From Sulfitobacter sp043557345 (GTDB taxonomy: Bacteria; Pseudomonadota; Alphaproteobacteria; Rhodobacterales; Rhodobacteraceae), in assembly GCF_043557345.1 (NCBI RefSeq), contig NZ_JBIFFV010000012.1:1-64000 (forward strand): a DNA stretch of 64,000 bases, written 5' to 3'. Every line of letters begins with the position of its first letter. Positions within the stretch are counted from its first letter, which is position 1. A program made the position numbers and the translations under genes. The notes beneath the pieces are model-generated. The model made no database searches, was not told the origin of the DNA, and was given only the letters and a program-made list of their open reading frames with translations. Shown piece after piece: positions 26,672 through 36,733 of this stretch.

Positions 26672-27241
26672 CTAATTCCCGGCTGCGATTCTAGCGCCCA
26701 CACCTGCCGCGACTTGCTCTACGAGTTTGGCACAGAAGGCGGGTAAATCGTTGGGGTCGCGGCTTGTGACAAGGCCGTTGTCGACTACCACTTCCTCATT
26801 TATCCATGTACCGCCAGCGTTCTCGATATCGACCTTCAGCGTTGGGTAGGACGTCAAGGAACGCCCCTTAAGCACGTCAGCCTCAATCAATGTCCAGGGT
26901 GCATGGCATATAGCCGCAACCGGTTTTTTTTGATCGAAGAAGGCCCAGATGAAACCGATTGCCTCGCCGCTGCCGCGCAGCTTGTCGGCACCGACAGTCC
27001 CCCCGGGCACGACAAGGCCATCGAAATCGTCGGCTTTGACCTCGGCAAACGTCTTGTCGATAGTATAGCTGCCGCCCTCGTCAAGATCGCTATTGACTGT
27101 GCGAGCCTTGCCCGTTTCAAAACTGACCACGGTCACTTTGCCGCCAGCATCCTCGATAGCTTGCTTGGGCATCGAGAATTCTGGCTCTTCCGTCCCGCGG
27201 GGCGCGATCAGAATAGCAACTGTTTTACCTTCCAAAGTCAT
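26672..27241 (-). CDS. DJ-1/PfpI family protein
   Basis: 189 residues from MTLEGKTVAILIAPRGTEEP. It carries the family's nucleophile elbow AAICHAPWTLIEADVLKG, with Cys in CHAPW, and an early Glu for the triad. VVPGGTVGADKLRGSG and FIWAFFDQKKPVAA precede it. Members act as deglycases, chaperones or stress proteases of uncertain specificity. The stretch upstream of 27241 in the same frame is shadow sequence. It lies 31 bases downstream of the formaldehyde dehydrogenase gene, suggesting co-transcription in an aldehyde-stress unit. Confidence 0.9.
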   Translation of the reverse strand: MTLEGKTVAILIAPRGTEEPEFSMPKQAIEDAGGKVTVVSFETGKARTVNSDLDEGGSYTIDKTFAEVKADDFDGLVVPGGTVGADKLRGSGEAIGFIWAFFDQKKPVAAICHAPWTLIEADVLKGRSLTSYPTLKVDIENAGGTWINEEVVVDNGLVTSRDPNDLPAFCAKLVEQVAAGVGARIAAGN

Positions 27242-27272
27242 AATTGATTTCCTATTCCGTCGAAGACTAAGG

Positions 27273-28373
27273 TCAGGCGCCCGGCTTGAGCAAGACCTTC
27301 GTCCAACCATCATCGCGCTCGTCGAAATGCTTGTAGGCGTCTGGTGCCTGATCAAGCGGCAGCCGGTGCGAGATGATTTGGGCAGGATTGGCCCGGCCAT
27401 GCTCGATAAGGCTCATCAGCCGCCGGTTATAATGCTTCACATTACATTGTCCGGTGCCGATCTTCTGACCCTTGAACCAAAAGTTGCCGAAGTCGAACGC
27501 AATCTTGCCTTCCTTCTGGAGATCGTCGGGCGCGTTCGGGTCTTCCGGAACGAACACGCCGACGACGCCGATTCCGCCGGTGGCCTTCGTGCTTTTGACG
27601 AGGCAGTTCATCGTGTAATTGCTGCGCTCCTTGCCGTGGCGATCGCAACACTGATACCCGACCGCCTCGACCCCCCGGTCGGTCCCGCGGCCGCCGGTTG
27701 CGTCAAGGATCTGCTGGGCGGGATCGCCCTTGCGCATGTCGATCGGAACCGCGCCCATCGCCTCGGCCAATGTCAGGCGGTCATCGTGAGAATCGACCAC
27801 AAAGATCTGAGAGGCACCGCGGATTTGGGCTGAGTGCGCGGCCATCAAGCCGACCGGACCAGCGCCGTAGATCGCGATGCTTTCGCCGGGCAGGAAACCG
27901 GACATTTCGACGCCATGCCAACCCGTCGGGAAGATGTCGGAGAGCATGACATAGTCGTCCTCCTTCTCCTCAGCGTCCTCGGGCAGCTTCAGACAATTGA
28001 AGTCCGCATAAGGAACGCGCAGCAACTCGGCCTGACCGCCTTGCCACGGCCCCATCTCGGCAAAGCCATACGCTGCGCCGGCGGTTCCGGGGTTGGTCGT
28101 GAGGCAAAACGCCGTCAGACCGCGTTCGCAATTTTCGCAGAACCCGCAACCCACGTTGAACGGCATACAGACGCGATCGCCCGTCTTGATCTGATCTACG
28201 GCAGCGCCAACCTCGATGACTTCGCCAAGGTTTTCGTGACCAAAAACCCTGCCCTTCTCGAAGCTGGTACGGCCATCGTACATGTGAAGGTCAGACCCGC
28301 AAATGTTGGTGGTGGTCACCCGAATGATCACATCGGTCGGTTTCTCGATCTTGGGATCGTCGACGGTTTCCAC
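27273..28373 (-). pseudogene. fdhA: Glutathione-independent formaldehyde dehydrogenase, N-terminus lost
   Basis: A 366-residue zinc alcohol dehydrogenase. TNICGSDLHMYDGR and VFGHENLGEVIE give the catalytic zinc ligands, CGFCENCERGLTAFC the structural zinc site, and IYGAGPVGLMAAHSA the NAD site. The extended middle with SNYTMNCLVKSTK is typical of the glutathione-independent class. Intact proteins begin about 17 residues earlier. Here sequence identity starts at VETVDDPKIEKPTDV (a GTG codon at 28373) right at the junction with IS66 sequence. It may still make a shortened enzyme, but native promoter and start are gone. Confidence 0.85.
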
Positions 28374-28389
28374 GCGTTGACGTCGACGT

Positions 28390-28819
28390 CATCAGGTTGC
28401 TCGTAAGCGGTCGCTGGACCCCACTGTCGGCTTATCTTGACGGCGTGAAGTTCCACGGCAGCAGCATCGTCGATGCGGCTTTGCGGATGGCCGTTGGCGA
28501 TGGCTGTGAGGGTAGCCTTCAGATAGGCGAAGGGTTCGATGCCGTTGATCTTGCAGGTCTCGATCAAGGAGGCGATGCCGCCTTCGTCGTGACCGGCAAA
28601 AAGTGCGTTCTTGCGACTGAGGGCGATGGGTCGGATCAGGTTTTCGACGCGGTTGTTGTCGATCTCGACGCGGCCGTCGGACAGGAAGGTTTGCAGCCCG
28701 TCCCAGTGGTTATGGATGTAGGCAAGCTTTCCGCCCAATCGGGACTTGCTGGAGATCTTGCGGCGTTGCGCCTGAAGCCAGTCACCGCCGCCCGCACTCA
28801 AGCCTCGCTGGCCTGACAC
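28390..28819 (-). pseudogene. IS66 family transposase, C-terminal remnant
   Basis: GGKLAYIHNHWDGLQTFLSD, GRVEIDNNRVENLIRPIALS and RKNALFAGHDEGG are followed by CKINGIEPFAYLKATL, the IS66 TnpC end. It runs into the truncated formaldehyde dehydrogenase at about 28375-28390. Upstream parts are missing. Confidence 0.85.
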
Positions 28820-29004
28820 CGCACGAATATGCTAACCGGTCAAACGAAGACCAAAACCCGAACAGAGCTAACTCATAAATGAGGACTCTCTGGGGAGCAG
28901 GTCAATCGATTTCGGCAGTGAGATGAACGAGGTGGATGCCTCATACTATGAAGCTCCGTTCGAGTTCCTTCGAAAGGAACACCAAGCAGAGAATGCAAGG
29001 CGTA

Positions 29005-30058
29005 GGGCTTTGTTGCGCAAACGCCGAGTGAGGGATTCATCTCGGGAATCCAGCGTGGTAGCTGGTCTGCATGAGCAGACCCATTCCGCCGAGCTACAAG
29101 ACCAAGAACTGGCCGGCCTATAACGAAGCGCTGAGGCAACGTGGCTCCCTGACGATCTGGTTCGACCCGGACATGGTGTGGGTGCCCCCGCCAACGGGCA
29201 AGCGAGGCAGGCAGCCACAGTATAGCGATGCCGCGATCCAGACGTGCCGGACGATGAAGGTGATCTTCGGCATGGCCCTCCGGCAGACGACCGGGTTCGT
29301 GGAGAGCCTGCTCCGCCTGGTCGGCCTCGACTGGTCGGTGCCAGATTTCAGCACGCTGAGCCGGCGCCAGAAAACCCTGGCCGTGACCATCCCCTACCGC
29401 GGCTCGCAGGGCCCCCTGAACCTGCTGGTCGACAGCACTGGCATCAAGGCAGAGGGCGAAGGCGAGTGGCATGCCCGCAAGCATGGTGGCGCGAAACGCC
29501 GTCTGTGGCGCAAGATCCACATCGGCGTCGACGAACAGACGCTGGAGATCCGAGCCATCGAGATCACGGGTAGCAACATTGGTGATGCGCCCATGCTGCC
29601 CGAGCTGCTTGACCAGATCCCCGACGACGTGGAGATCGGCTCGGTCACCGCGGATGGCGCCTACGACACGCGCAAGTGCCACGACGCCATCGCCGATCGG
29701 GGCGCCGATGCTGTCATACCGCCACGCAAGAACGCCAAGCCTTGGAAGCCATTGACGGCCGGTGCGATCGCCAGAAACGAGGCGCTGCGCGCCTCGAAAT
29801 ACCTCGGCCGCGCCATCTGGCGAAAATGGACCGGTTATCACCGCCGAAGTCGCGCCGAGACGAAGATGCACTGCGTGAAGCTGCTGGGGCAGAGCCTCAT
29901 GGCACGCGACTTCGATCGCCAGGTCGCCGAACTCCAGATCCGCGCTGCCGTGCTAAACGGCTACACCGCGCTCGGCATACCTGTCACAGAGCCCATGGGA
30001 TAAGTCCGTCCGGGGAAAGGGGAGGTCCGGGCTTCACACTCTTTGCGCAACAAAGCCC
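29005..30058 (+). mobile_element. IS5 family insertion sequence, apparently complete
   Basis: Perfect 17-bp terminal inverted repeats GGGCTTTGTTGCGCAAA (29005-29021) and TTTGCGCAACAAAGCCC (30042-30058) bound a 1,054-bp element with one transposase gene. The flanks show no obvious target duplication. On the left it cuts a short frame starting MNEVDASYYEAPFEFLRKEH at 28923; on the right it abuts an IS6 remnant. Confidence 0.93.
29071..30003 (+). CDS. IS5 family transposase
   Basis: 310 residues. TIWFDPDMVW at the start, then a DDE core: LLVDSTGIKAEGEGEWHARK, VTADGAYDTRKCHDAIADRG and WRKWTGYHRRSRAETKMHCV, whose Y-(2)-R-(3)-E-type motif ends in the catalytic Glu. Length and motif spacing are normal for the IS903/IS5 group. 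The gene sits centrally between intact inverted repeats and is probably functional. Confidence 0.93.
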   Translation: MSRPIPPSYKTKNWPAYNEALRQRGSLTIWFDPDMVWVPPPTGKRGRQPQYSDAAIQTCRTMKVIFGMALRQTTGFVESLLRLVGLDWSVPDFSTLSRRQKTLAVTIPYRGSQGPLNLLVDSTGIKAEGEGEWHARKHGGAKRRLWRKIHIGVDEQTLEIRAIEITGSNIGDAPMLPELLDQIPDDVEIGSVTADGAYDTRKCHDAIADRGADAVIPPRKNAKPWKPLTAGAIARNEALRASKYLGRAIWRKWTGYHRRSRAETKMHCVKLLGQSLMARDFDRQVAELQIRAAVLNGYTALGIPVTEPMG

Positions 30059-30060
30059 TC

Positions 30061-30143
30061 TCGATCCGATTGTTTAGATGCTTGCGGTCAATGTGGCGGA
30101 TTGCATTCTCAGGCCCGAGTCGGCCGTTTATCTCGCCGATCAC
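30061..30143 (-). pseudogene. IS6 family transposase fragment
   Basis: MIGEINGRLGPENAIRHIDR followed by KHLNNRIE is the conserved segment before the last catalytic Glu of IS6 transposases. The IS5 element joins directly at its end. Only about 28 codons remain. Confidence 0.75.
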
Positions 30144-30484
30144 TGCTCGTGAAAGCGATTGAGCTAATCGATCTCGTGATGTGAGGTGCTGACGCCGATA
30201 AAAACGGTCAAGGGCACATTAGCGCGGTCCTGATCGACGAGAGCGACCCGTTTCTTGATAACCCCCCGTGCCATCAAAAGCTACCTACAGTCTGTCTATA
30301 TAGATAGAATTTTTGGCCCAGAACCGGGTGCTTCAAATATTGCGATCATTTCGCAAACAGTTTTCCTGAAGAAGAGAATAGCACCCTAAGTATCGTAAAA
30401 AATGGGTATACTGAACAGAAACCTTTTCAGATTTTCACAAGATCATCATAGCTGAATAGCCAGGGTATCAAACGGAGCAGACCC
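30144..30484. other. Non-coding region upstream of the relaxase gene
   Basis: No gene found. It becomes AT-rich towards 30480 and has a TCTATATAGA palindrome near 30295-30305. In mobilisable plasmids the transfer origin normally lies just upstream of the relaxase gene, so oriT is most likely here; I could not identify a nic site. Confidence 0.4.
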
Positions 30485-31807
30485 ATGGCTTATCAGTTCG
30501 CTCATATCGAGACGTACAGCGCGCAATCGACGCCCGTCCAAGGCTCGAAAGATCACTACAACAATGCAGATCAGGTTCTGGGCGAGGCAGCTCGGGATCC
30601 GCAGTATTCGACACATGTCGATATGCCTTTGCCCGCCAGGCAGTTCTTCGGCACACTCACACTGAGCGACTTCAGAAAGGAATACGTCCGCCTTCGGGCT
30701 GAGATGAAGGAAACTGTGAAGCGCAAGGACGGCTCCACCTACGAACGCAAGCTGCGGCAGGATGCGGCGACACTCTATACTGAGATTCATTCCCATCCGC
30801 TGCAATCTGCTGAGTTCCTGGCTGACCCTGATACCCATGTTGAGACTATCAGCGCTTGGATGCTGCATGTTAAAGAACACTTCAAAGGCCGCATGCCAGA
30901 CGGGATCGACTACACCTCAGTTCTGCATCTTGATGAGGCGCATGTTCACATCCACATCCTGGCGATGAACACGGCTGATCCAAAACTTGATGCAAATAGG
31001 CTGCACGTCGGGAAGGTTGCCGCGGCCAAATTTCGCGAGGCTCAAGGATCGGATGCAGTGGTGCCCTTGCAACGGCCCAGTATGATCCCGCGGCCCAAAA
31101 AGCCCAAGAAACCGCGGCCGGCAAAAAACGCCATCAAGCGAGCGCAGAATGAACTGGCTTACGCGAAGGCGATCGCGGCATGGGAGACGGAGTGCGTCCG
31201 TATCAAGGCAAAGAATGCCGAACTCATTCAGGATTGGAAACGCCGCAACGCGCTGCATGTCAAACAGGGCCGCACCGCACGTGGCAAGCCGCAGGTCCAC
31301 AAGGTTTACGCGGCGGCGATGCGGGCGTTTCAGGACGCGTATTATGAGGCTGTCGGCAAACCTTCAGGTCTATTGCGGGATGGCCCACGCCAAGCGCGCC
31401 GGTCAACCAAAGCGCATGCAGCCGACAAAAAGCAGGCCAAGCGCATGGCAGATGAGATCAAACAGTTGAAACAAAAAAACAAGATACTGGTACAGACAGC
31501 TGAAGAATTAAAGCTCCGCGCCCAATCCCTCCAGCGGCGTGAAGCTGATTTGACCGAAGCCATCGATGCCATGGGCCAGATGATGGAGGCGGTGGAGACA
31601 GGAGAGAGCAAAGTGGTAAACGGCAAACTCTATCTGTCGCGGCGGCCCGCATTTTTTGATCACGCGCCATCCTCTACCTCCGAGAAGGACGCACCAGCAA
31701 TGATGCTGGTGCGCAGGTTTATCCGCCTTATCGTCAAGCACCATGCAGGGCTCGGCGGACGCGACATGGGGATTGAGCGGGTGGGAGAGGGTCCCGTAGC
31801 TGAGTAG
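30485..31807 (+). CDS. Mob/Pre-type plasmid relaxase (MobV-like)
   Basis: 440 residues. The N-terminal relaxase domain has an early histidine-containing section and the metal-binding motif LHLDEAHVHIHILAMNTAD at about residues 148-166. The basic middle region (RPKKPKKPRPAKNAIKRAQ) and a long coiled coil (QLKQKNKILVQTAEELKLRA) are typical of Mob/Pre proteins. The start follows CGGAGCAGACCC. It nicks the plasmid at oriT and stays bound to the 5' end for transfer by another plasmid's conjugation system. No type IV secretion genes are in the window, so the plasmid is probably mobilisable rather than self-transmissible. Confidence 0.88.
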   Translation: MAYQFAHIETYSAQSTPVQGSKDHYNNADQVLGEAARDPQYSTHVDMPLPARQFFGTLTLSDFRKEYVRLRAEMKETVKRKDGSTYERKLRQDAATLYTEIHSHPLQSAEFLADPDTHVETISAWMLHVKEHFKGRMPDGIDYTSVLHLDEAHVHIHILAMNTADPKLDANRLHVGKVAAAKFREAQGSDAVVPLQRPSMIPRPKKPKKPRPAKNAIKRAQNELAYAKAIAAWETECVRIKAKNAELIQDWKRRNALHVKQGRTARGKPQVHKVYAAAMRAFQDAYYEAVGKPSGLLRDGPRQARRSTKAHAADKKQAKRMADEIKQLKQKNKILVQTAEELKLRAQSLQRREADLTEAIDAMGQMMEAVETGESKVVNGKLYLSRRPAFFDHAPSSTSEKDAPAMMLVRRFIRLIVKHHAGLGGRDMGIERVGEGPVAE

Positions 31808-31914
31808 AGGCGCCCAGCACAGATGAACGTCTCAGCGACGCAGGTTCGCCGAAGACCGCCCGGCAACAGCACGATGCCGAGCGATCTTCAGGATGTCGCG
31901 CCCGGCCCTACCCC

Positions 31915-34575
31915 TCAGTCGGGTTTGTCGTCTTTGGAATAGAGCGCATGGGGCAAGAAGACATAGACGCGGCTGGTGCCGCTGCGTTCCGGAAGCCGGA
32001 CGTTTTTCTGAAGATGCCCCCCCTCCCCTACGATCAACGCGCCGCGCTCCCGGGCAACGCGGAGCATGATTTCGGGACTATGCCCGGCGCAGACTTCCGA
32101 GCGGAAGGCTTCGGGCGTGACGTAGAGCACCGCATTGCCATCAACACCTACCGTCCGATAGCCGCAGCGGTCACGGACGTGGCCTTCCCCCTCGCGCTGA
32201 ACGCCCTGGTCCGAATTGGGATCATCAAGCACCGTGATTGCCTCAAAGCGGGAACGCCCGTAAAGCTCAAAAAACGTCCGAAGGGCGCGCAACGCATCCC
32301 GCTCCTCTTCAGATTGGGATGTCCCCCGTGCATCTTTCCAAGCGCTGAAACAGATCACCGCAGCATTGAAGGCCGCCTCTGCGCGCCAGGGCAAGACCCC
32401 AAACCGCACGGCAAGCTCACCCGCTGCCGCGACCACACCAAAACGACCCGCGACGCGTTTCACCTGCGGATCATCGGTTTGCTCCGTCACGGCCTCGATG
32501 AAACGTGTTTTGATATCCTCAGCCGCTTTGATGTGGGCACCCAGGTCCGACACAAGATGTGTGATGAACTCAGGCGCGGCGTGGCCATAGACACGGCGGG
32601 CCTCGCGACCAATGTGTTCTGCCATCGCGCGCTCATTCTCAAAACATCCGATGTCTTCAAAACTCTGATCTTCCGCCACTTCAATCGGGATATCGACCAT
32701 CCGAACGGCAACACCTCCGGTATAGCGCTTGTTCGCACCACGCGCAGTTGAGCGCATATGCACAACGGAAGAGGTCTCGCCCGAAGACAGGGTCATCACC
32801 CGCCACTGAACGCTTTGGCGCGCCGATCCCACAACAGTTGCGCGTCCCTTTCCATGACCGTTTGCAAGCATATAATAGAGATCAGCGGCAAGGTCGGGAT
32901 TGGACACGCCCAACTCATCCAAAGCAACCAGACTATCATTATGATCGGCCGCCGTCGCTTCCGCACTATTGCCCGTCCGCAGCCAACTCTGGACAAATCC
33001 ATCAATCCCGCCCCCGCCAAAGACGGATCCCGCCAGCACCAAGAATGTCGTTTTACTGCGGGACGAACGACCATACAGATGGAACCCGCCACCGCTCTCC
33101 CCCATCGGTTTCAGCAGCACGGCGGCGAAGGCAACGCAGAGAGCAAAAGCGGCCCGCGAGGACCTCTCAACCAAACTGGCAAGGGCGCGCCAATCTTCTG
33201 CCTGACCAGCCTTGGCAAAAAAATGCTTCTTATCGCCCATGTCGATCTTGATCCGGCGCGGCTTATCCGGCGGCGAGATCACCCCCTGCGGAAGGGCAAA
33301 GCTATCACCAATCCAGCCAGGGCGGTGCGTGATCTCAATAATGTCGGGCGCATCAGACTGACTGATGAAGTCGGCCAATGCGAGCCTTCCGGCGCGGTCG
33401 TTGGGGCACTGGAACCCATGCTCGGCCAGCATCGCGCGCACTTCCTTCCCATCACCAACCGAGAGGCTATTGGGCAAGAAGACGGTCGCATATGTCCCGT
33501 CAGGACGCGGAAACACCACCATACACCCCCAACCCGTCTCGCCGTCAGCCATGCGCCCCTGCCCGACCACTGCAATGGGTGAGCCGGCAAACGTCCTGAC
33601 AGGTTCTCCCCGCCCCGTGAGACCGTGTTTATACAAGCCTCCATTGGTAAGCCCGTAGCCTTCCGGGAAATTCGGCGTATAGCCCCACTCCTGTTCGAGA
33701 TACGCCAGGAAAGGATTTCCTTCGGTGTCCGCTTCGCCGGTCGAGGGGTTTTCTTCCTCACGAGAGGCGTCCGCAGGCGTCCCAGCTTTGAGGGCCGGCT
33801 CTCCTGACAACGTCTCTTCAATGGGGGCGATGCGCTCCTGGGGGGCCACGTTAGCCTCAAAGGCAGTGCTCATCAGCTTCGGATGCGCGTCCAGAATCTC
33901 TTTGAAGCGCGCAACAGACAAACCATCGCGGATGGCATCAGCGATATCAAACCCTTTCGGCGCATCTTCCGACACGCATGCGCCAAGGGCTGCAATATCA
34001 AGCACCCGCACCCGTTTTGCGCCTTTATCAATCAAGATCTCCGTCAAAACTTTCACCGCCGCCTGGCCCGAGTCATCATGGTCCGGGAAAACCACAACAT
34101 CACGGCCTTCAAGCGACGAGAAGTCGGTCCTCTTCACAGCGTTTGCGCCCCCTGCCCAGGTGATGCTGACACAGTCGGAAAAAGCCGCCTTTACCGCATC
34201 CGCGCATTTCTCCCCCTCGCTCATGACGACCAAGGCATTAGGGCGCTGATTGAGGTCGAGCAGGTTATATACCGGCATCGGGACCTCCATACCCTTGCGG
34301 GCCCATACAGCACTCCCATCGGCATTCTGCCAAAACGTATGGGGAAAAAACGTCTTCTTGATCTGGCCCGGCTTCTCGTGATCGGACCGTTCATAGCGGG
34401 CGATCATCATCGCCTTCGTGCCGTTCTCCCAATAATACGGGTAGCATGCCACAAACGAAGGCTGGCCAGAAAGATCCGGCCAGGCGGTTTCCGGCGGGAT
34501 CTCAACTACGATCTGCGCATCCGGCGCGAGTTCCCGGACAACAGGTGCAGAGCGGGAGGGAGACATATCGTTCAT
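31915..34575 (-). CDS. TOPRIM-DUF927 primase-helicase-like protein
   Basis: 886 residues. An N-terminal section is followed by a TOPRIM domain at about 110-210 (ALVVMSEGEKCADAVKAAFS with the catalytic Glu, VVVFPDHDDSGQAAVKVL with the acidic pair). After a linker comes DUF927, an AAA-like helicase domain: GFHLYGRSSRSKTTFLVLAG carries a Walker-A-like loop and NDSLVALDELGVSNPDLAAD the acidic Walker-B-like site. It overlaps the preceding gene by four bases (ATGA). Together they make a split plasmid/phage-type primase-helicase for replication or transfer. Confidence 0.88.
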   Translation of the reverse strand: MNDMSPSRSAPVVRELAPDAQIVVEIPPETAWPDLSGQPSFVACYPYYWENGTKAMMIARYERSDHEKPGQIKKTFFPHTFWQNADGSAVWARKGMEVPMPVYNLLDLNQRPNALVVMSEGEKCADAVKAAFSDCVSITWAGGANAVKRTDFSSLEGRDVVVFPDHDDSGQAAVKVLTEILIDKGAKRVRVLDIAALGACVSEDAPKGFDIADAIRDGLSVARFKEILDAHPKLMSTAFEANVAPQERIAPIEETLSGEPALKAGTPADASREEENPSTGEADTEGNPFLAYLEQEWGYTPNFPEGYGLTNGGLYKHGLTGRGEPVRTFAGSPIAVVGQGRMADGETGWGCMVVFPRPDGTYATVFLPNSLSVGDGKEVRAMLAEHGFQCPNDRAGRLALADFISQSDAPDIIEITHRPGWIGDSFALPQGVISPPDKPRRIKIDMGDKKHFFAKAGQAEDWRALASLVERSSRAAFALCVAFAAVLLKPMGESGGGFHLYGRSSRSKTTFLVLAGSVFGGGGIDGFVQSWLRTGNSAEATAADHNDSLVALDELGVSNPDLAADLYYMLANGHGKGRATVVGSARQSVQWRVMTLSSGETSSVVHMRSTARGANKRYTGGVAVRMVDIPIEVAEDQSFEDIGCFENERAMAEHIGREARRVYGHAAPEFITHLVSDLGAHIKAAEDIKTRFIEAVTEQTDDPQVKRVAGRFGVVAAAGELAVRFGVLPWRAEAAFNAAVICFSAWKDARGTSQSEEERDALRALRTFFELYGRSRFEAITVLDDPNSDQGVQREGEGHVRDRCGYRTVGVDGNAVLYVTPEAFRSEVCAGHSPEIMLRVARERGALIVGEGGHLQKNVRLPERSGTSRVYVFLPHALYSKDDKPD

Positions 34576-34937
34576 GACGGCACCCCCAGGTCTTTTGCCA
34601 AGGCACGCGCTGCTTCGATCTGCGACAAATCGTTGATGTAGGCGTAATAGCTGATCACATCGCCGCCACGATCACCAGTCGCAAAATCTGCCCACTTTCC
34701 CGAAATCAGATTGATGCGGAAAGACCCCAAATTGTTGTCGGCACGGGTCGGGTTGAGTGCCACATACTCATGCCCCTCTTTACGCCCCTGCCCCAACCAG
34801 TAAGCGCACAATCCCTCCAGCTGGGGCAAGGCCACGGCGTTGACTTCCTGAAAAATGTTGCGGTTAAAAGGACGATGCGGTTTTCCGGTGGGAACCTTGG
34901 TCCTGTTCTCGTCGTTCAAAGAATGTTTCATGAACAC
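34572..34937 (-). CDS. Primase N-terminal (CHC2-like) domain protein
   Basis: 121 residues. EGHEYVALNPTRADNNLGSF, INLISGKWADFATGDRGGDV and ISYYAYIN match the fold of DnaG/CHC2 zinc-binding domains, but the zinc cysteines are absent. This is common in plasmid primases (TOPRIM partner proteins). Its stop overlaps the start of the TOPRIM-DUF927 gene. It probably recognises template or substrate for the downstream subunit. Confidence 0.8.
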   Translation of the reverse strand: MFMKHSLNDENRTKVPTGKPHRPFNRNIFQEVNAVALPQLEGLCAYWLGQGRKEGHEYVALNPTRADNNLGSFRINLISGKWADFATGDRGGDVISYYAYINDLSQIEAARALAKDLGVPS

Positions 34938-35569
34938 ACTCCATTGTTCGCAGGCGAATATTGCTTGCGGGTCAAAAATATGAGACGGTTCAGGAAGAAG
35001 ACCTGATGATCAGGTGGATGTGATTGGCGTTACGCCACCTGGTCGCTTCTTCCAGCTTCGGCTCGGTTCGTGCCATTAATGTCAGGAGAACTCTGGGCGT
35101 TCGCAATACGGCTTGAGACGCGCGATGTCCCTATTCTGTGGATATGGGTCCCTATGGGCGAATATCGTCAGGTTTTTGCAACCCGAAGGAGAAGTCCCGC
35201 CCCCAATCTGAAAACCTGCGGCCTACCTCCCGGTAAAAATCCGTATTTTTCAAAACAAACGAACCTGTTCCCAGTGTTCCCACTCACTCCTGCTATATAG
35301 AGCCTTCAATGAAGGTCTCCGTTTCCTCCATCACCCCCTTCTTATGCCGTCATCCTAAGGCTGACGGGTGGGAACGTGGGAACAGGGACGTCTCCATGCG
35401 ACGATCATCGGCACAGCCTGCTTGATCGCGCTGGCATTGGTAGATAGGATGTTTCTATTCGCACTCCTCAAAAACCCCGGCCGGGGTAAGCGCTACAAAG
35501 CGCATTTTGCCTGATCTCCCAATATAAGCGGCTACCGAAACTCGGCGCAGATCAGGCCGGAGAAGCGGA
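34938..35569. other. Divergent intergenic region without gene
   Basis: 632 bases between divergent genes. A hairpin-like CAGGTGG … CCACCTGG lies at about 35010-35042. No open frame has recognisable features. It should contain the promoters of the primase and AAA+ genes. Confidence 0.4.
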
Positions 35570-36727
35570 ATGCAAAAGAAAATTAAGATTATTCAGATCC
35601 GCCCCCCAAAGCCGGATCCCGAAAAGCTCGGCGCGGAGCTGATTCAGAGGCGGCTTGCGCGGACCCGTCATCAGATGGAGCAAAGCCAGCCGGTGGCCGA
35701 TTGGCTCGAGGTTGCGATCGCGATGTGGCGAATGCGGCAGAGTGACGTTGAAAGCATCAATGGCCCGCTCACGAAACCGACGGTGTTCGATTACCCACAC
35801 TACCCCACCCGGCTGCCCTCAACAGATCGGGCGCGGATCATGACGTGGGTGCAAACCCGCGTATCTGTGATGCCGCCCGGAACTCAACTCCCATCCAAAA
35901 TACCTTCCGAGGAGCGAGACGCGCTAGCGGCGGCGGCGCGCGGCATGCGTGCAGTGTATCTGACAGAGCATCAGATCGACGAAGCTTTTGCTTCTGTGCA
36001 TAAAGAATTTCCTTGGCTCGGACAGGCCACAGAAAACGCATGGCGGATTGCTCTGCGCCGCGCAAAGCTAGGCTTGCCTGTTGGTGTAGGAGCTATGCTG
36101 CTATACGGCGCGCCCGGCCTGGGCAAAAGTGCCTGGGCGCGTGCGGTCGCCCAGGCTCTGCAGGTGCCCTCCGTCGAGATTGATGTTGGAGCAACCGGCG
36201 GTGTCTTTGATATTCAGGGAGTCGCGCAGGGCTGGGGATCGGCGAGCAAAGGGAGGGTCATATCTACGATGATCTCCGAACGCCTCGGGAATCCGCTGGT
36301 CATCCTAGACGAGCTGGATGCTGGCAGTAACGCGGCGGGATCGACCCGCGGATCGATCCCCGGATTGTCGAAAATTTTAATGAGTATGATTGAGCCTTCG
36401 ACGGCCGCGGCGTGGACCTGTCCTTACTTTCAAGTTCCGATCGATTTGCGCCACGCATCCTGGATCGCCACTACAAATAATTTTGCGCATATTGAGCAGG
36501 CGCTCTTGGACCGAATGGTCATAGTGGACGTGCCAGATCTGACCCACCAACACCTCCTAAGGTTTGCTGAACGCGAAGCCGAAAAGCGCTTTGATGGAGA
36601 GATCGCGGGGGTGATCGTCGCACAAGTCGATAAAGGTCTAAAGCAGGGACATCGCCTATCGTTGCGACACGTAGTGCGGCTGCTGGATAAAGCCGAAGAG
36701 GCCGCGGATCGCCCAATGCTGCATTAA
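35570..36727 (+). CDS. AAA+ ATPase
   Basis: 385 residues. The second half is an AAA+ module: Walker A LYGAPGLGKSAWARAVAQAL at about residues 179-198, Walker B NPLVILDELDAGSN, sensor segment SWIATTNNFAHIEQALLDRM with an Arg finger, and a Lon-like C-terminal helical lid (VDKGLKQGHRLSLRHVVRLL). The first 140 residues have no match I know and may bind a target. No protease serine motif follows, so it is not Lon itself. It starts after GAGAAGCGGA. The role in this plasmid block is unknown. Confidence 0.85.
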   Translation: MQKKIKIIQIRPPKPDPEKLGAELIQRRLARTRHQMEQSQPVADWLEVAIAMWRMRQSDVESINGPLTKPTVFDYPHYPTRLPSTDRARIMTWVQTRVSVMPPGTQLPSKIPSEERDALAAAARGMRAVYLTEHQIDEAFASVHKEFPWLGQATENAWRIALRRAKLGLPVGVGAMLLYGAPGLGKSAWARAVAQALQVPSVEIDVGATGGVFDIQGVAQGWGSASKGRVISTMISERLGNPLVILDELDAGSNAAGSTRGSIPGLSKILMSMIEPSTAAAWTCPYFQVPIDLRHASWIATTNNFAHIEQALLDRMVIVDVPDLTHQHLLRFAEREAEKRFDGEIAGVIVAQVDKGLKQGHRLSLRHVVRLLDKAEEAADRPMLH

Positions 36728-36733
36728 AGAGAT

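Noticed and set aside
28923..29004. Frame starting MNEVDASYYEAPFEFLRKEH before the IS5 element
   Set aside because: It might be a gene start cut by the IS, but fewer than 30 codons remain and no continuation appears after 30058, so I did not call a gene.
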